A stretch of DNA of 64,000 nt from Gammaproteobacteria bacterium (GCA_024235035.1 JACKNE010000016.1:29727-93726); one strand, 5' to 3'. Counted from the first letter of the stretch, positions 8,878 through 18,474 are shown. Notes: generated by a model not told the origin, from the sequence alone. Translations and numbers: made by a program.

Positions 8878-10734
8878 ATGAATCGCGCAAAATTTCATTT
8901 TCCCCATTGGTTAGTTGTAGGTCTGCTGCTATTGAGTAGTTTCCTGTCAGCAGCGGGCGCATTGGGAGCGCCGCTGCATGGCATCGCTCTGCATGGTCAG
9001 CCCAAATACGGTTCTGACTTCTTGCACTTCGATTACGTTAATCCCACTGCACCCAAGGGTGGTGAGGCGCGATTCTCGGCCATCGGCAGCTTTGATACTT
9101 TCAATCCGTTCAACATCAAGGGTGAATCCGTTGCCGGTATCGGTCAGTTGTTTGAAAGTTTGATGACCAGCAGCGCCGATGAACCCTTCAGCGAATATGG
9201 GCTGATTGCCGAGAGCGTGGAAGTTGCCGAGGATCGAAGTTCAGTCACGTTCACTCTTCGCTCCATCGCTCGATTCCACGATGGCAGTCCGATCACTGTC
9301 GATGATGTGCTGTTTTCCTTCGAGATATTAAAAAGCAAAGGCAGCCCATTCTTCCGCTTCTACTACGCCAATGTTGCTAAGGTCGAGAAACTGGGCGCGC
9401 GACAGGTGAAATTCACTTTCGCTCCTGGTGAAAATCGGGAGTTGCCATTGATCATGGGTCAAATGCCCGTGCTGGCAAAAAAATACTGGGAGAATCGCGA
9501 TTTCGCCGCCACGACGCTGGATATACCCGTCGGCAGCGGGCCGTACCGCATCGAGCGCTTCGAGCCAGGGCGGTTTATCGTCTATGCCCGCGATGAAAAC
9601 TACTGGGGTAGGGAGTTGCCAGTGAATCGAGGGCAGTACAATATCGACCGGTTGCGCTATGACTATTACCGTGATGTGACCGTGGCGCTGGAGGCGTTCA
9701 AAGCCGGTGCCTACGACCTGCGGGTGGAAAATGTCGCCAAGCAATGGGCGACTGGCTATGATTTCCCGGCTTTACACCAAGGGCGGGTAAGAAAAGAGAC
9801 GTTCCTGAACCAGCTGCCGTCCGGGATGCAGGGTTTTGTGTACAACCTGCGCCGGTCGTTGTTCCAAGATCGCAAGGTCCGTGAAGCGCTGGCTTATGCT
9901 TTCGACTTCGAGTGGAGCAACCGTAACCTATTTTATAACCAATATCGGCGGACCCGTAGCTATTTCGACAATTCCGATTTGGCGGCGCGTGGGCTGCCTT
10001 CGCCAGAAGAGTTAGTGCTGCTGGAGCCGTTGCGTAAGGAATTGCCGCCCGAGGTATTCACCACTGAATACCAACCGCCAGTGGCCGCCGATGACGCTCA
10101 GTTACGTGCCAATTTACGCAAGGCGTTGGAATTGTTGCAGGAGGCGGGTTGGATTTTCCGGGATCGCAAGCTGGTCAACGCCAAGACGGGCGAGTTGTTC
10201 CGTTTCGAATTGCTGATCGATCAGCCGACCTGGGAGCGGATCGGTTTGCCGTTCGCTCGTAATCTGGAGCGTTTAGGGATCGAGATGCAGGTGCGCAGCG
10301 TGGATTCAGCGCAATATGAGAATCGGTTGCGTGATTTCGATTTCGACATGGTGGTCTATGTCTGGGGTCAATCATTGTCGCCGGGTAACGAGCAGCGGGA
10401 ATTCTGGAGTAGCGCTGCTGCCGATCAAGCAGGCAGTCGTAATGTGGCTGGTTTGAGAAATCCAGCGATCGATCAGCTGGTCGATCAGGTGATCGCCGCG
10501 CCGGACCGCGCCAGCTTGACGACCCGAGTGCGAGCACTCGACCGGGCGTTGCAATGGAATTATCTGGTGATTCCGCATTGGCATATCCCTTATGCCCGGA
10601 TTGCTTTCTGGGATAAGTTCGGCTATCCCACCGTGACTCCGTTGCAGGGGGTGCAATTGAACGCTTGGTGGATCGACCCCGGCAAGGCGGCGGCGCTGAA
10701 CCAGCACGACTCGGGGTCGGAAAAGGCGCGTTGA
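8878..10734 (+). CDS. Extracellular solute-binding protein family 5 (YejA-like)
   Basis: A 618-residue periplasmic oligopeptide-binding protein. A signal peptide is visible (HWLVVGLLLLSSFLSAAGALGA). The mature start, HGIALHGQPKYGSDFLHFDYVNP, and the later segment GGEARFSAIGSFDTFNPFNIKG are typical of the YejA branch of SBP_bac_5 proteins, which in E. coli bind microcin C and peptides with the YejBEF transporter. The length fits YejA (about 600). The yejBEF genes are not next to it here, so it is either orphan or its transporter lies elsewhere. Confidence 0.88.
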   Translation: MNRAKFHFPHWLVVGLLLLSSFLSAAGALGAPLHGIALHGQPKYGSDFLHFDYVNPTAPKGGEARFSAIGSFDTFNPFNIKGESVAGIGQLFESLMTSSADEPFSEYGLIAESVEVAEDRSSVTFTLRSIARFHDGSPITVDDVLFSFEILKSKGSPFFRFYYANVAKVEKLGARQVKFTFAPGENRELPLIMGQMPVLAKKYWENRDFAATTLDIPVGSGPYRIERFEPGRFIVYARDENYWGRELPVNRGQYNIDRLRYDYYRDVTVALEAFKAGAYDLRVENVAKQWATGYDFPALHQGRVRKETFLNQLPSGMQGFVYNLRRSLFQDRKVREALAYAFDFEWSNRNLFYNQYRRTRSYFDNSDLAARGLPSPEELVLLEPLRKELPPEVFTTEYQPPVAADDAQLRANLRKALELLQEAGWIFRDRKLVNAKTGELFRFELLIDQPTWERIGLPFARNLERLGIEMQVRSVDSAQYENRLRDFDFDMVVYVWGQSLSPGNEQREFWSSAAADQAGSRNVAGLRNPAIDQLVDQVIAAPDRASLTTRVRALDRALQWNYLVIPHWHIPYARIAFWDKFGYPTVTPLQGVQLNAWWIDPGKAAALNQHDSGSEKAR

Positions 10735-10842
10735 TCCTCTTTTATGCGTTTGCAGGTAGATTGTGTTGCAACGCTTTTCCGCAAACACAGCTATAGTCAG
10801 ATAGGTTATTCGAGAGCGTTCGCAACATTAAGGAAAACCCTC

Positions 10843-11712
10843 ATGCCTGTAACGACCCATTCGTTAGCCACGATGCCTTACAAGGTGGGCGGAATCGCGG
10901 TCCCTGGATCGCAGAATAACCCGCCACCGGTCGTGGTGCCTCCCTATGCTGGACCGGTGAAGTATCGGGGGGTGCATACCATTTACCCGACGCTTTCGGG
11001 TCGTATCACGCATAACCTTACGCCACCGATCGTGGGAGATGCACGCTCGACCATCGGGGGAAACCAGGATAACAATGGGGATGCTTATTTCCTGAAATAC
11101 TTCGACGACGAGATTACGTCGATTCGGCTACCTTGTCCTGCGCCTGGCGGGGTGCTCCTGTTCGTGACCGATAACATGAGCGGTTGTAAGTTCTATGTTG
11201 ATACGATCAATGGCAGCCCGGACTTGATCGTCTATCACGCCAACACTCATCAGCACACGGCAGGACCGATCGCAGACGCGGATTTCCAGCAGCCCGCTGC
11301 CGCTATCGTACTGGATGGTCTGCATGCTGCGGCTCAGGGTGATTATGCCGGGCTCGTGCTCAATAACGTCGCCCAGTGTGCGATGCCGACTTACTTCCAG
11401 AATGCAGGGCAGGCCGAGCGTCGCAAGCGGCAGCAAGGACGACTGTCCAGCGGCCATAACCCTCTTCCGGGAGCCGGCCCGAAGTTCATGGGCGGCTGTA
11501 CCATTGTGGGGTTTCCTCATGCGGGAACCTGGCAATTTTGGTATCAGACCTGGGGCGATCTTAACTATCTGCGCCCCTCTGGAACAAAGGCTGTAGCTAA
11601 GTCACTGTTCACCTTTCACTGGCACCACTTGCACAAGCTGCGTGTCGATGGCAAGAAGCATGTCGCCAGCTATGCGACTATGGAAGTGATCGATTGCCGG
11701 CAGATCTACTGA
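10843..11712 (+). CDS. Predicted CNF1/BLF1-like deamidase-fold protein
   Basis: A 289-residue protein with no family I can name with certainty. Residues 105-135 read LLFVTDNMSGCKFYVD, then a turn, then LIVYHANTH. This pairs an SGC cysteine (Cys115) at the start of a strand with a histidine (His132) on the next strand. CNF1 (LSGC, Cys866/His881), CheD and Burkholderia BLF1 (LSGCK, Cys94/His106) share exactly this layout, so a glutamine-deamidase fold is inferred. The N-terminus is Pro/Gly rich, without a signal peptide. The start ATG at 10843 was chosen because AAGGA lies 8 bases upstream; the frame could extend to 10744. It may act with the asparagine-synthetase-like gene that follows. Confidence 0.55.
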   Translation: MPVTTHSLATMPYKVGGIAVPGSQNNPPPVVVPPYAGPVKYRGVHTIYPTLSGRITHNLTPPIVGDARSTIGGNQDNNGDAYFLKYFDDEITSIRLPCPAPGGVLLFVTDNMSGCKFYVDTINGSPDLIVYHANTHQHTAGPIADADFQQPAAAIVLDGLHAAAQGDYAGLVLNNVAQCAMPTYFQNAGQAERRKRQQGRLSSGHNPLPGAGPKFMGGCTIVGFPHAGTWQFWYQTWGDLNYLRPSGTKAVAKSLFTFHWHHLHKLRVDGKKHVASYATMEVIDCRQIY

Positions 11713-11747
11713 TCTCTATGGGAAGAGGCGGTCCTGCATGTCAAGTG

Positions 11748-11846
11748 ATGGAAACCCTTTTTAGGAAGGAGAATGCCGCTTCCCGCAAAACGCAGACTAT
11801 GACCATACGAAATATATTCTCAGATGGCCTCCAACAACTTGCTTAG
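11748..11846 (+). CDS. Possible 32-residue small ORF
   Basis: A small frame beginning METLFRKENAASRKTQ and ending SDGLQQLA, lying between the deamidase-like gene and the asparagine-synthetase-like gene and overlapping the latter by 23 bases. No strong ribosome site precedes it. It may only be chance; it is listed because ATP-dependent amidoligase-type AsnB homologues sometimes sit next to short substrate peptides. Confidence 0.15.
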   Translation: METLFRKENAASRKTQTMTIRNIFSDGLQQLA

Positions 11847-13641
11847 TCCCTCTTCCGGCCTTGCTGGCTTTTTCAACCCGAACCACGTCGCCGATTCCGC
11901 CCGGATTCAGGACGCTTTGGCGGCTGCCTTGCGCGAACCGACCACTCTCAGTGCAACAGGTGCTTGCTGCGCCGCCAGCGGTGGCGGGGTTCTCGAACAG
12001 GACGGTCTCCTGATCGCTGTCTCAGGTCGGGTGCGTCATGCACATGCCGGCAGTGGCGTTCCGGCCATTTTGCGTGCCTTGGCCATCGAATACCGAACGC
12101 TCGGAACGGCTGCTCTGCACAAGCTGGCGGGCGCCTTCTCACTGGCGATTTTGGACTCGGTGAATCGTGTTGCTTTGCTGGCTATCGACCGAATCGGTAT
12201 CGAACGAATTTACTACGCTCCACAAACGGACCGTCTATTCTTCGCAACGATGCCGAGCGTCTTGGCCGGTCTGGGCGAGATCGATGCCAGCATCGATCTG
12301 CAGGCGATCTATGACTACGTCTATTGTCATATGATCCCCAGCCCTCGGACGGTTTATCGGGGCTTGTGTAAGCTCCCTGCCAGCCACTTTCTCGAATGGC
12401 GGGACGGTATATTGCGCGTGGAGCCGTACTGGTGGCCGCATTTCACGGAAACGCCGGTTGACGTGGCAACGGCTGGGCATGAGATGTTGGAGATCATCGA
12501 CACGATCGTCCGACGCGAAGCGGCTGACACGTCCGCTGATCACCTCGGAGCATTTCTCAGCGGCGGTATCGATAGCTCCACCATCTCCGGGATGTTGGCG
12601 CGCGCTGCCCAACCCGCGCATACCTATTCCATCGGATTTGCCGTGCCAGGTTATGACGAAATGGATTATGCGCGCACCGCTGTGCGCCACTTTCGGACGA
12701 CACCTCACGAATATTACGTGACGCCCGATGATGTGGCTGAATGGCTTCCTCAAATCGCTGTCGCCACCGACGAGCCATTCGGTAATTCCTCGCTGCTGCC
12801 GGCTTATTGTTGCGCCCGCCTTGCCCATGACGAAGGTATCACACGCTTGCTCGGTGGCGATGGCGGGGATGAGCTGTTCGCCGGCAATGAACGCTACGCC
12901 ACCCAGAGAATTTTCGAGCTGTTTGGTCGCTTACCTTCCCTGTTGCAAACGCTGGTTACGACAGCTGTCAACCCCTTGGCGAATATCCCACTGGCCCGCA
13001 AAGCACACAGTTACGTCAGGCAGGCCCGTGTTCCACTGCCGGATCGCATGGACAGCTACGCTTTCCTGGTGCGCCATGATCCTGCTGAAGTATTCAATCA
13101 GGATTTTCTGGCCCAGGTCAGCGCCCTGGAGCCGTTGGAGTTGAAGAGAGCGCTGTTCTTCGCGCCGAAAGAGGTTTCGACCTTGAATCGAATGCTCTAT
13201 CTGGATTGGCATTTTACTTTACATGACAATGACTTGGTCAAAGTCAATACGGCTTGCCGGCTAGCCGGGGTTGAAGTGGCCTACCCGCTACTGGATGATG
13301 CGCTGGTGGATTTCTCTTGCCGGATTCCCACGGCGCAAAAACTACGAGGAACGACCTTGCGCTGGTTTTTCAAGGAAGCGATGAAAGGTTTTCTGCCTGA
13401 GACGATTCTTACCAAGAAAAAGCACGGTTTTGGGTTGCCGTTCGGGGTCTGGACCCGCTCCGATCCACGTCTGTTGGCGATGACCGATGCTGCTCTGGAA
13501 TCCTTGAAGAAGCGTGACTGGTTTCAGCCGGTGTTTCTGGATCGAACGCGCCAACTGCATCGCGAAGGTCATGCAGCCTATTATGGGGAATTGGTGTGGA
13601 TTTTGACGATGCTGGAGTTGTGGTTGCAGGGGAGAGGCTGA
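11824..13641 (+). CDS. Asparagine-synthetase-like protein lacking the glutaminase cysteine
   Basis: A 605-residue class II amidotransferase homologue. The C-terminal synthetase domain is intact: PPi loop SGGIDS at 246-251, then LLGGDGGDELFAGNERY and the KKKHGFGLPFG segment. The N-terminal domain is recognisable, but where active enzymes begin with processed Cys in CGIAG, this protein has SSGLAGFFNPN after a 10-residue extension, with Ser11 in the cysteine position. Glutamine-dependent ammonia release is therefore unlikely. It should activate a carboxylate as the acyl-adenylate and use free ammonia or an internal amine, as in beta-lactam synthetases and lasso cyclases. The ribosome site is poor. 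The substrate is unknown. Confidence 0.8.
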   Translation: MASNNLLSPSSGLAGFFNPNHVADSARIQDALAAALREPTTLSATGACCAASGGGVLEQDGLLIAVSGRVRHAHAGSGVPAILRALAIEYRTLGTAALHKLAGAFSLAILDSVNRVALLAIDRIGIERIYYAPQTDRLFFATMPSVLAGLGEIDASIDLQAIYDYVYCHMIPSPRTVYRGLCKLPASHFLEWRDGILRVEPYWWPHFTETPVDVATAGHEMLEIIDTIVRREAADTSADHLGAFLSGGIDSSTISGMLARAAQPAHTYSIGFAVPGYDEMDYARTAVRHFRTTPHEYYVTPDDVAEWLPQIAVATDEPFGNSSLLPAYCCARLAHDEGITRLLGGDGGDELFAGNERYATQRIFELFGRLPSLLQTLVTTAVNPLANIPLARKAHSYVRQARVPLPDRMDSYAFLVRHDPAEVFNQDFLAQVSALEPLELKRALFFAPKEVSTLNRMLYLDWHFTLHDNDLVKVNTACRLAGVEVAYPLLDDALVDFSCRIPTAQKLRGTTLRWFFKEAMKGFLPETILTKKKHGFGLPFGVWTRSDPRLLAMTDAALESLKKRDWFQPVFLDRTRQLHREGHAAYYGELVWILTMLELWLQGRG

Positions 13642-13772
13642 GATTATATTTGAATAATCTGGCTATCTTTATGAATTTAGTATTTATATTCTAATTTTTA
13701 TGGTTAGGTTTCCAGCGTGGCGCCCTTTGTTCATAGCGCATTGAAACATTCACATCACGCAGGATGACGCCC

Positions 13773-15575
13773 ATGCCCAGCTACACCGCTCCCGTCCGCG
13801 ATATGCGGTTTATCTTGCATGAACTGCTCAAGATCGATCGCTATCAGGACTTGATTCCCGGCTTTGCTGAAACGACCCCGGATACAGTCGCCGCTATTCT
13901 GGACAATGCAGCCCAGCTCAGCGAGGAAGCGCTGCAACCCTTGAATGTCGTCGGTGACCGGGAAGGCTGTCGGCTGGAAAAGGACCAGGTCATTACACCG
14001 ACGGGCTTTAAAGCGGCTTACCGGACAGTCGTCGAAGGGGGCTGGACCGGCTTGGTCGGCGACCCTCGTTATGGCGGCCAAGGCTTGCCCTACGTGCTGG
14101 GACTGGCGGTTAGCGAGATGATGGCCTCGGCCAATATGGCGTTCACCATGTACCCTGGTTTGACCAGCGGCGCCATTGAAGCGATCGAAATCGGTGGCTC
14201 CGATGAACAGAAAAATGTGTATCTACCGAAGATGATCAGCGGCCAGTGGACCGGCACCATGAACCTGACCGAGCCGCATTGCGGCACCGATCTGGGTTTG
14301 TTACGCACCAAAGCCGAGCTGCAAGCAGACGGCAGCTATCGAATCACTGGCGCTAAAATTTTCATCTCCGCTGGTGAACATGATTTGGCTGAGAATATCA
14401 TCCATCTGGTGCTGGCCCGTATCCCCGGCGGCCCGGAGGGGGTCAAGGGTATTTCGCTGTTCATCGTTCCCAAGTTCCTGGTGAATCCCGATCGTAGTCT
14501 CGGTGACCGCAACGCTGTCAGTTGCGGCGCGCTCGAAGAGAAGATGGGTATCCACGGCAACGCGACCTGTGTCATGAATTATGACGGCGCGATTGGCTAC
14601 TTGATCGGCGAGGTGCACAAGGGTCTCAGTACCATGTTCGTCATGATGAATGCGGCTCGATTGGCTGTGGCGGTGCAGGGCTTGAGCCAGGCAGCGGTGG
14701 CTTATCAAAATGCCGTGGTCTATTGCAAGGATCGGCTACAGGGTCGTTCGCTGACCGGTGTGAAACATCCTGAGCTAACGGCAGATCCGCTCATCGTGCA
14801 TCCTGATATTCGTCGGATGTTAATGATTGTTCGGGTTTTTCAGGAGGGGGCACGGGCTCTGTCTTACTGGGCCGGTTTGCAGGTGGACATTATCCGCAAG
14901 CATCCTGACCCGGAGACCCGGCGCAAGGCCGATGATCTGCTGAGTTTGCTGACCCCGGTAATGAAAACCTATTTCACCGACATGGGGTTTACTGCCGCTA
15001 ACTTGTGCTTGCAATGCTTCGGTGGTCACGGCTACATCGTGCAATGGGGCATGGAGCAATTTGTGCGCGACGCCCGCATCACCCAGATTTATGAAGGCGC
15101 CAATGGTATCCAGGCGCTGGATCTAGTGGGTCGTAAACTACCGGCTCACAAAGGCCGGGCAATCCAGCTCTTTTTCAGCATTGCCGGCGGATTCTGTGAG
15201 AAATACAAGAGCAACGCAGCGTTGTCGCCCTTCGTCAAACCGCTGACTGAAGCGTTGGAGCGACTCGTCGAAGCGACGCAATGGTTGATGCGCCATGCTA
15301 TCTCCAATCCGGAGAGTGGCGGTGCGGTGTCGATGGATTATCTGTACATGGTGGCGTTGGTGGCGCTGGGCTATCAGTGGGCGCAAGTGGCGCGCATCTG
15401 CACAAACCAACTCTCCAACCCGGACGACGATAGTTTCGATCGACCGTTCTACCAGAATAAGTTGGTGTGTGCCCAGTTCTTCATGGACAAGGTGCTGCCG
15501 GAAACCATGACCCATCTAGCCCGGATCGAAGCCGGGGCCGATGCGTTGATGAATCTGGATGCCGAGGCGTTTTGA
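13773..15575 (+). CDS. Acyl-CoA dehydrogenase, 600-residue DmdC-like type
   Basis: FAD-dependent oxidation of an acyl-CoA to the 2-enoyl-CoA, passing electrons to ETF. The long form (600 residues) has an N-terminal extension beginning YTAPVRDMRF, the acyl-CoA DH N, M and main domains, and an extra C-terminal domain. The M domain shows TEPHCGTDLG. The motif QIYEGANGIQALDLVGRK contains the glutamate expected as catalytic base. The start at 13773 was preferred over 13764 because AGGA at 13761-13764 then sits at proper distance. A paralogue lies convergently downstream next to etfAB. The chain-length specificity cannot be read from sequence. Confidence 0.9.
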   Translation: MPSYTAPVRDMRFILHELLKIDRYQDLIPGFAETTPDTVAAILDNAAQLSEEALQPLNVVGDREGCRLEKDQVITPTGFKAAYRTVVEGGWTGLVGDPRYGGQGLPYVLGLAVSEMMASANMAFTMYPGLTSGAIEAIEIGGSDEQKNVYLPKMISGQWTGTMNLTEPHCGTDLGLLRTKAELQADGSYRITGAKIFISAGEHDLAENIIHLVLARIPGGPEGVKGISLFIVPKFLVNPDRSLGDRNAVSCGALEEKMGIHGNATCVMNYDGAIGYLIGEVHKGLSTMFVMMNAARLAVAVQGLSQAAVAYQNAVVYCKDRLQGRSLTGVKHPELTADPLIVHPDIRRMLMIVRVFQEGARALSYWAGLQVDIIRKHPDPETRRKADDLLSLLTPVMKTYFTDMGFTAANLCLQCFGGHGYIVQWGMEQFVRDARITQIYEGANGIQALDLVGRKLPAHKGRAIQLFFSIAGGFCEKYKSNAALSPFVKPLTEALERLVEATQWLMRHAISNPESGGAVSMDYLYMVALVALGYQWAQVARICTNQLSNPDDDSFDRPFYQNKLVCAQFFMDKVLPETMTHLARIEAGADALMNLDAEAF

Positions 15576-15589
15576 GCTGCTGGCTACAA

Positions 15590-15616
15590 GATGACCCAGG
15601 ACATCGCTGGGTCATC
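15590..15616. terminator. Hairpin between convergent acyl-CoA dehydrogenase genes
   Basis: GATGACCCAG (15590-15599) and CTGGGTCATC (15607-15616) form a perfect 10-bp stem with a 7-base loop, midway between the two converging stop codons. Probably a bidirectional terminator, though neither side has a long T-run. Confidence 0.65.
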
Positions 15617-15628
15617 AGGGTCACTCCT

Positions 15629-17419
15629 TCAAAACTGTTCCTCGGTCAAGGCCATGATCGAAACACCGCCATGTTGGACCGAACGCAATAAAGCGCTGGC
15701 CCTGGGTAGCACATGTTCGGCGTAGAAACGGGCAGTGATCAATTTGGCCTCGTGGAACAGCGGATCTTGGCCGGTCATTAATTTGCTTTGCGCCACCCGG
15801 GCGGCGCGGGCCATCTGCCAACCACCGCAGACATAGCCAACCAGCATCAGATAATTGACCGATACCGCCATGATCGCGTTCGGATCGCGGCTGGCCAGTA
15901 TCCACTCGGTCGCTGCGGTTAACGTCAGTATCCCCTCGCGCAGACTCGTGTGGATCGTTGCCAGATCATCGCCCGCCGCTTGGCTCAAATCCTCGGCAGT
16001 CGCTTCGATCTCGGCGAGCAATGCCCGCATCGCCGCGCCCTGGTCCATGCTCAATTTACGGCCCGCCAAATCGGCGGCCTGGATACCCGTGGTGCCTTCG
16101 TAGATGGTGGCGATACGTGAGTCACGCAGATGTTGGCAAGCCCCAGTTTCTTCGACAAAGCCCATACCACCATGCACCTGGACACCCAATGAAGCGATTT
16201 CGATGCCCAGTTCGGTTTCCCAGCCCTTGACTACCGGAATTAAAATGTCCACTCGCGCCTGATGGGTCCGGCTGACCACTGGATCGGGATGATGACGGGC
16301 CAGATCCATATGCCGGGCGGTGACATAGGCCAGCGCTCGCATCGCTTCGTTCTGTGCCTTCATGGTCATCAGCATCCGCCGCACGTCCGGGTGGTGGATG
16401 ATGGTCACCCGGTCGCCGCTCTTGACGCCGACTGGCCGGCCCTGAGTCCGATCCTTGGCATATTCGCGAGCTGCTTGGTAGGCACGCTCACCGATCGCCA
16501 ATCCTTGTAAGCCGACCTTGAAACGGGCCTCGTTCATCATGATGAACATATAAGCCAGACCTTTGTTCTCCTCACCCACCAGATAACCGATTGCGCCATT
16601 CTGATCGCCGAATGCCATTACACAGGTCGGACTGGCGTGGATGCCCAACTTATGTTCCAAGGACACGGCATGGACATCGTTGCGTGGGCCAAGCGAGCCG
16701 TCGGCATTGACCAGAAACTTGGGAACGATGAACAGCGAGATACCCTTGACACCTTCAGGCGCGTCCGGGGTGCGAGCCAGCACCAGATGAATGGTGTTGG
16801 GCGTCAGGTTGTGATCGCCCCAGGTAATGAAGATCTTCTGGCCGAAAAGTCGGTAATGATCGCCTTCTGGGACGGCACGGGTGCGAACCGCTGACAAATC
16901 GGAACCGGCCTGTGATTCGGTCAGGTTCATGGTGCCGGTCCATTCGCCGCTGATCATCTTCGGCAGATACAGCGCCTTTTGCTCCGGCGAGCCGGCTTGA
17001 CAGATCGCTTCAATGGCACCGTTGTTGAGCATTGGACACAGCGCGAAGGACATATTGGCGGAATTCCACATCTCCTGGGTCGCGGTATTGATCAGTTCCG
17101 GTAAACCCTGACCGCCATGTTCAACCGGACTGCCAAGGCCGTTCCAACCGCCATCGATGAATTTCCGATAGGCATCGGCAAAGCCGTCAGCGGGGATGAC
17201 GCCTTCGGGACCGATCTTGGCGCCCTGGATATCGCCTGTCTTGTTGAGTGGCGCCAGTACTTCGGCAGCCAGCTTAGCGGCCTCTTCCAGGACCGCTTCC
17301 ACCAACTCGGGGCTGATTTCCTGTTCGGCGAAAACAGGCAGCGCGGCGACTTCATTTAGGCCGGCCAATTCATCGATGACAAACTGCATATCACGGGTCG
17401 GGGCGAAATAGGCGGTCAT
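15629..17419 (-). CDS. Acyl-CoA dehydrogenase, 596-residue DmdC-like type
   Basis: Paralogue of the convergent enzyme at 13773, with the same architecture: N-terminal AYFAPTRDMQFVIDELAG, M-domain TESQAGSDLSAVRT, and the catalytic region ATIYEGTTGIQAADLAGRK, plus the added C-terminal domain. It is the last gene of an apparent etfB-etfA-dehydrogenase operon on the minus strand, which ties its electron output directly to the adjacent ETF. Family members oxidise medium or long acyl-CoAs or methylmercaptopropionyl-CoA; the exact substrate is not resolvable here. Confidence 0.9.
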   Translation of the reverse strand: MTAYFAPTRDMQFVIDELAGLNEVAALPVFAEQEISPELVEAVLEEAAKLAAEVLAPLNKTGDIQGAKIGPEGVIPADGFADAYRKFIDGGWNGLGSPVEHGGQGLPELINTATQEMWNSANMSFALCPMLNNGAIEAICQAGSPEQKALYLPKMISGEWTGTMNLTESQAGSDLSAVRTRAVPEGDHYRLFGQKIFITWGDHNLTPNTIHLVLARTPDAPEGVKGISLFIVPKFLVNADGSLGPRNDVHAVSLEHKLGIHASPTCVMAFGDQNGAIGYLVGEENKGLAYMFIMMNEARFKVGLQGLAIGERAYQAAREYAKDRTQGRPVGVKSGDRVTIIHHPDVRRMLMTMKAQNEAMRALAYVTARHMDLARHHPDPVVSRTHQARVDILIPVVKGWETELGIEIASLGVQVHGGMGFVEETGACQHLRDSRIATIYEGTTGIQAADLAGRKLSMDQGAAMRALLAEIEATAEDLSQAAGDDLATIHTSLREGILTLTAATEWILASRDPNAIMAVSVNYLMLVGYVCGGWQMARAARVAQSKLMTGQDPLFHEAKLITARFYAEHVLPRASALLRSVQHGGVSIMALTEEQF

Positions 17420-17465
17420 AACGCCTCCTTGAGAAAGGTTCGAGGGATCGGGAAAGTGCTGAAAG

Positions 17466-17492
17466 CCCTCTCCCTAAGGACAAGGGAAAGGG
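17466..17492. repeat. Imperfect CCCTCTCCCT palindrome between etfA and the dehydrogenase
   Basis: CCCTCTCCCT (17466-17475) faces AGGGAAAGGG (17483-17492) with one mismatch. This CCCTCTCCC...GGGAGAGGG type of palindrome recurs after the P-type ATPase gene near 44103. It could attenuate transcription from etfBA into the dehydrogenase gene. Confidence 0.45.
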
Positions 17493-17523
17493 TCGGGGTA
17501 GGATCTGTTGGAAGGCGACGGGT

Positions 17524-18474
17524 TTAACTGGCCGCTTTCAACTGATCCAGCTCTTTTGATAGTTCGGGAATGGCAGTGAACAAATCAGCGACCAGGCCAT
17601 AATCGGCGACCTGGAAGATCGGTGCTTCCTCATCCTTATTGATGGCGACGATGACCTTGCTATCCTTCATGCCCGCCAAGTGTTGAATAGCGCCGGAGAT
17701 GCCGACCGCGATGTACAGTTCCGGAGCGACCACCTTGCCGGTTTGGCCGACTTGGTAGTCATTGGGCACAAAACCGGAATCTACGGCGGCGCGGGAGGCG
17801 CCCACCGCCGCGTTGAGTTTGTCGGCCACGTCTTCGAGCAGCTTGAAGTTCTCTCCGTTACCCATACCGCGCCCACCGGAAATGATAATACGTGCGGCGG
17901 TCAGTTCCGGTCGGTCAGATTGGGTGAGTTGTTGGCCGACAAAACTGGAGACGCCGGCGTCTGCTGCCGGAGCGACGGCTTCGATGCTGGCCGAACCACT
18001 GGTCACTGCAGCGGCTGGGAAGGCAGTGCCACGCACGGTGATGACTTTGATAGCGTCCTTGGATTGGACGGTAGCCAACACATTGCCGGCATAGATAGGG
18101 CGAACGAAAGTATCGGTGCTCTCGATCTTGATAATGTCGGAGATTTGCGCCACGTCCAGCAGGGCTGCAACGCGCGGTAGGGTGTTTTTGCCAGCGGCGG
18201 TGGCCGAAGCCAGGATATGGCTGTAGCCGCTGGCCAGATCGATTACCAGCGCGGCGACGTTCTCCGCCAGTTGATGCATGTAGTGCGGAGCATCGGCGAT
18301 CAGGACTTTCTTGACGCCCGCGACTTGAGCAGCGGCTTCAGCGACCGCGCGGCAGCCCTGACCGGCGACCAGCACATGAAGATCGTCGCCCAGTTGCGCA
18401 GCGGCGGTGATCGTGTTCAGCGTCGCCGCCTTGAGGACGGCGTTATCGTGTTCGGCAATAACTAGAATGCTCAT
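17524..18474 (-). CDS. etfA: Electron transfer flavoprotein alpha subunit
   Basis: A 316-residue FAD-binding subunit of ETF, which carries electrons from acyl-CoA dehydrogenases to ETF:quinone oxidoreductase. N-terminal SILVIAEHDN is typical. The C-terminal FAD domain is well conserved: SGGRGMGNGENFKLLEDVA, QVGQTGKVVAPELYIAVG and SKVIVAINKDEEAPIFQVAD. It follows etfB by 19 bases in one operon. Confidence 0.96.
   Translation of the reverse strand: MSILVIAEHDNAVLKAATLNTITAAAQLGDDLHVLVAGQGCRAVAEAAAQVAGVKKVLIADAPHYMHQLAENVAALVIDLASGYSHILASATAAGKNTLPRVAALLDVAQISDIIKIESTDTFVRPIYAGNVLATVQSKDAIKVITVRGTAFPAAAVTSGSASIEAVAPAADAGVSSFVGQQLTQSDRPELTAARIIISGGRGMGNGENFKLLEDVADKLNAAVGASRAAVDSGFVPNDYQVGQTGKVVAPELYIAVGISGAIQHLAGMKDSKVIVAINKDEEAPIFQVADYGLVADLFTAIPELSKELDQLKAAS

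Noticed and set aside
10843..13641. Lasso peptide biosynthesis locus
   Set aside because: The AsnB homologue lacks the N-terminal Cys as lasso cyclases do, but there is no B-type leader peptidase, RRE or exporter, and the small ORF has no precursor features.
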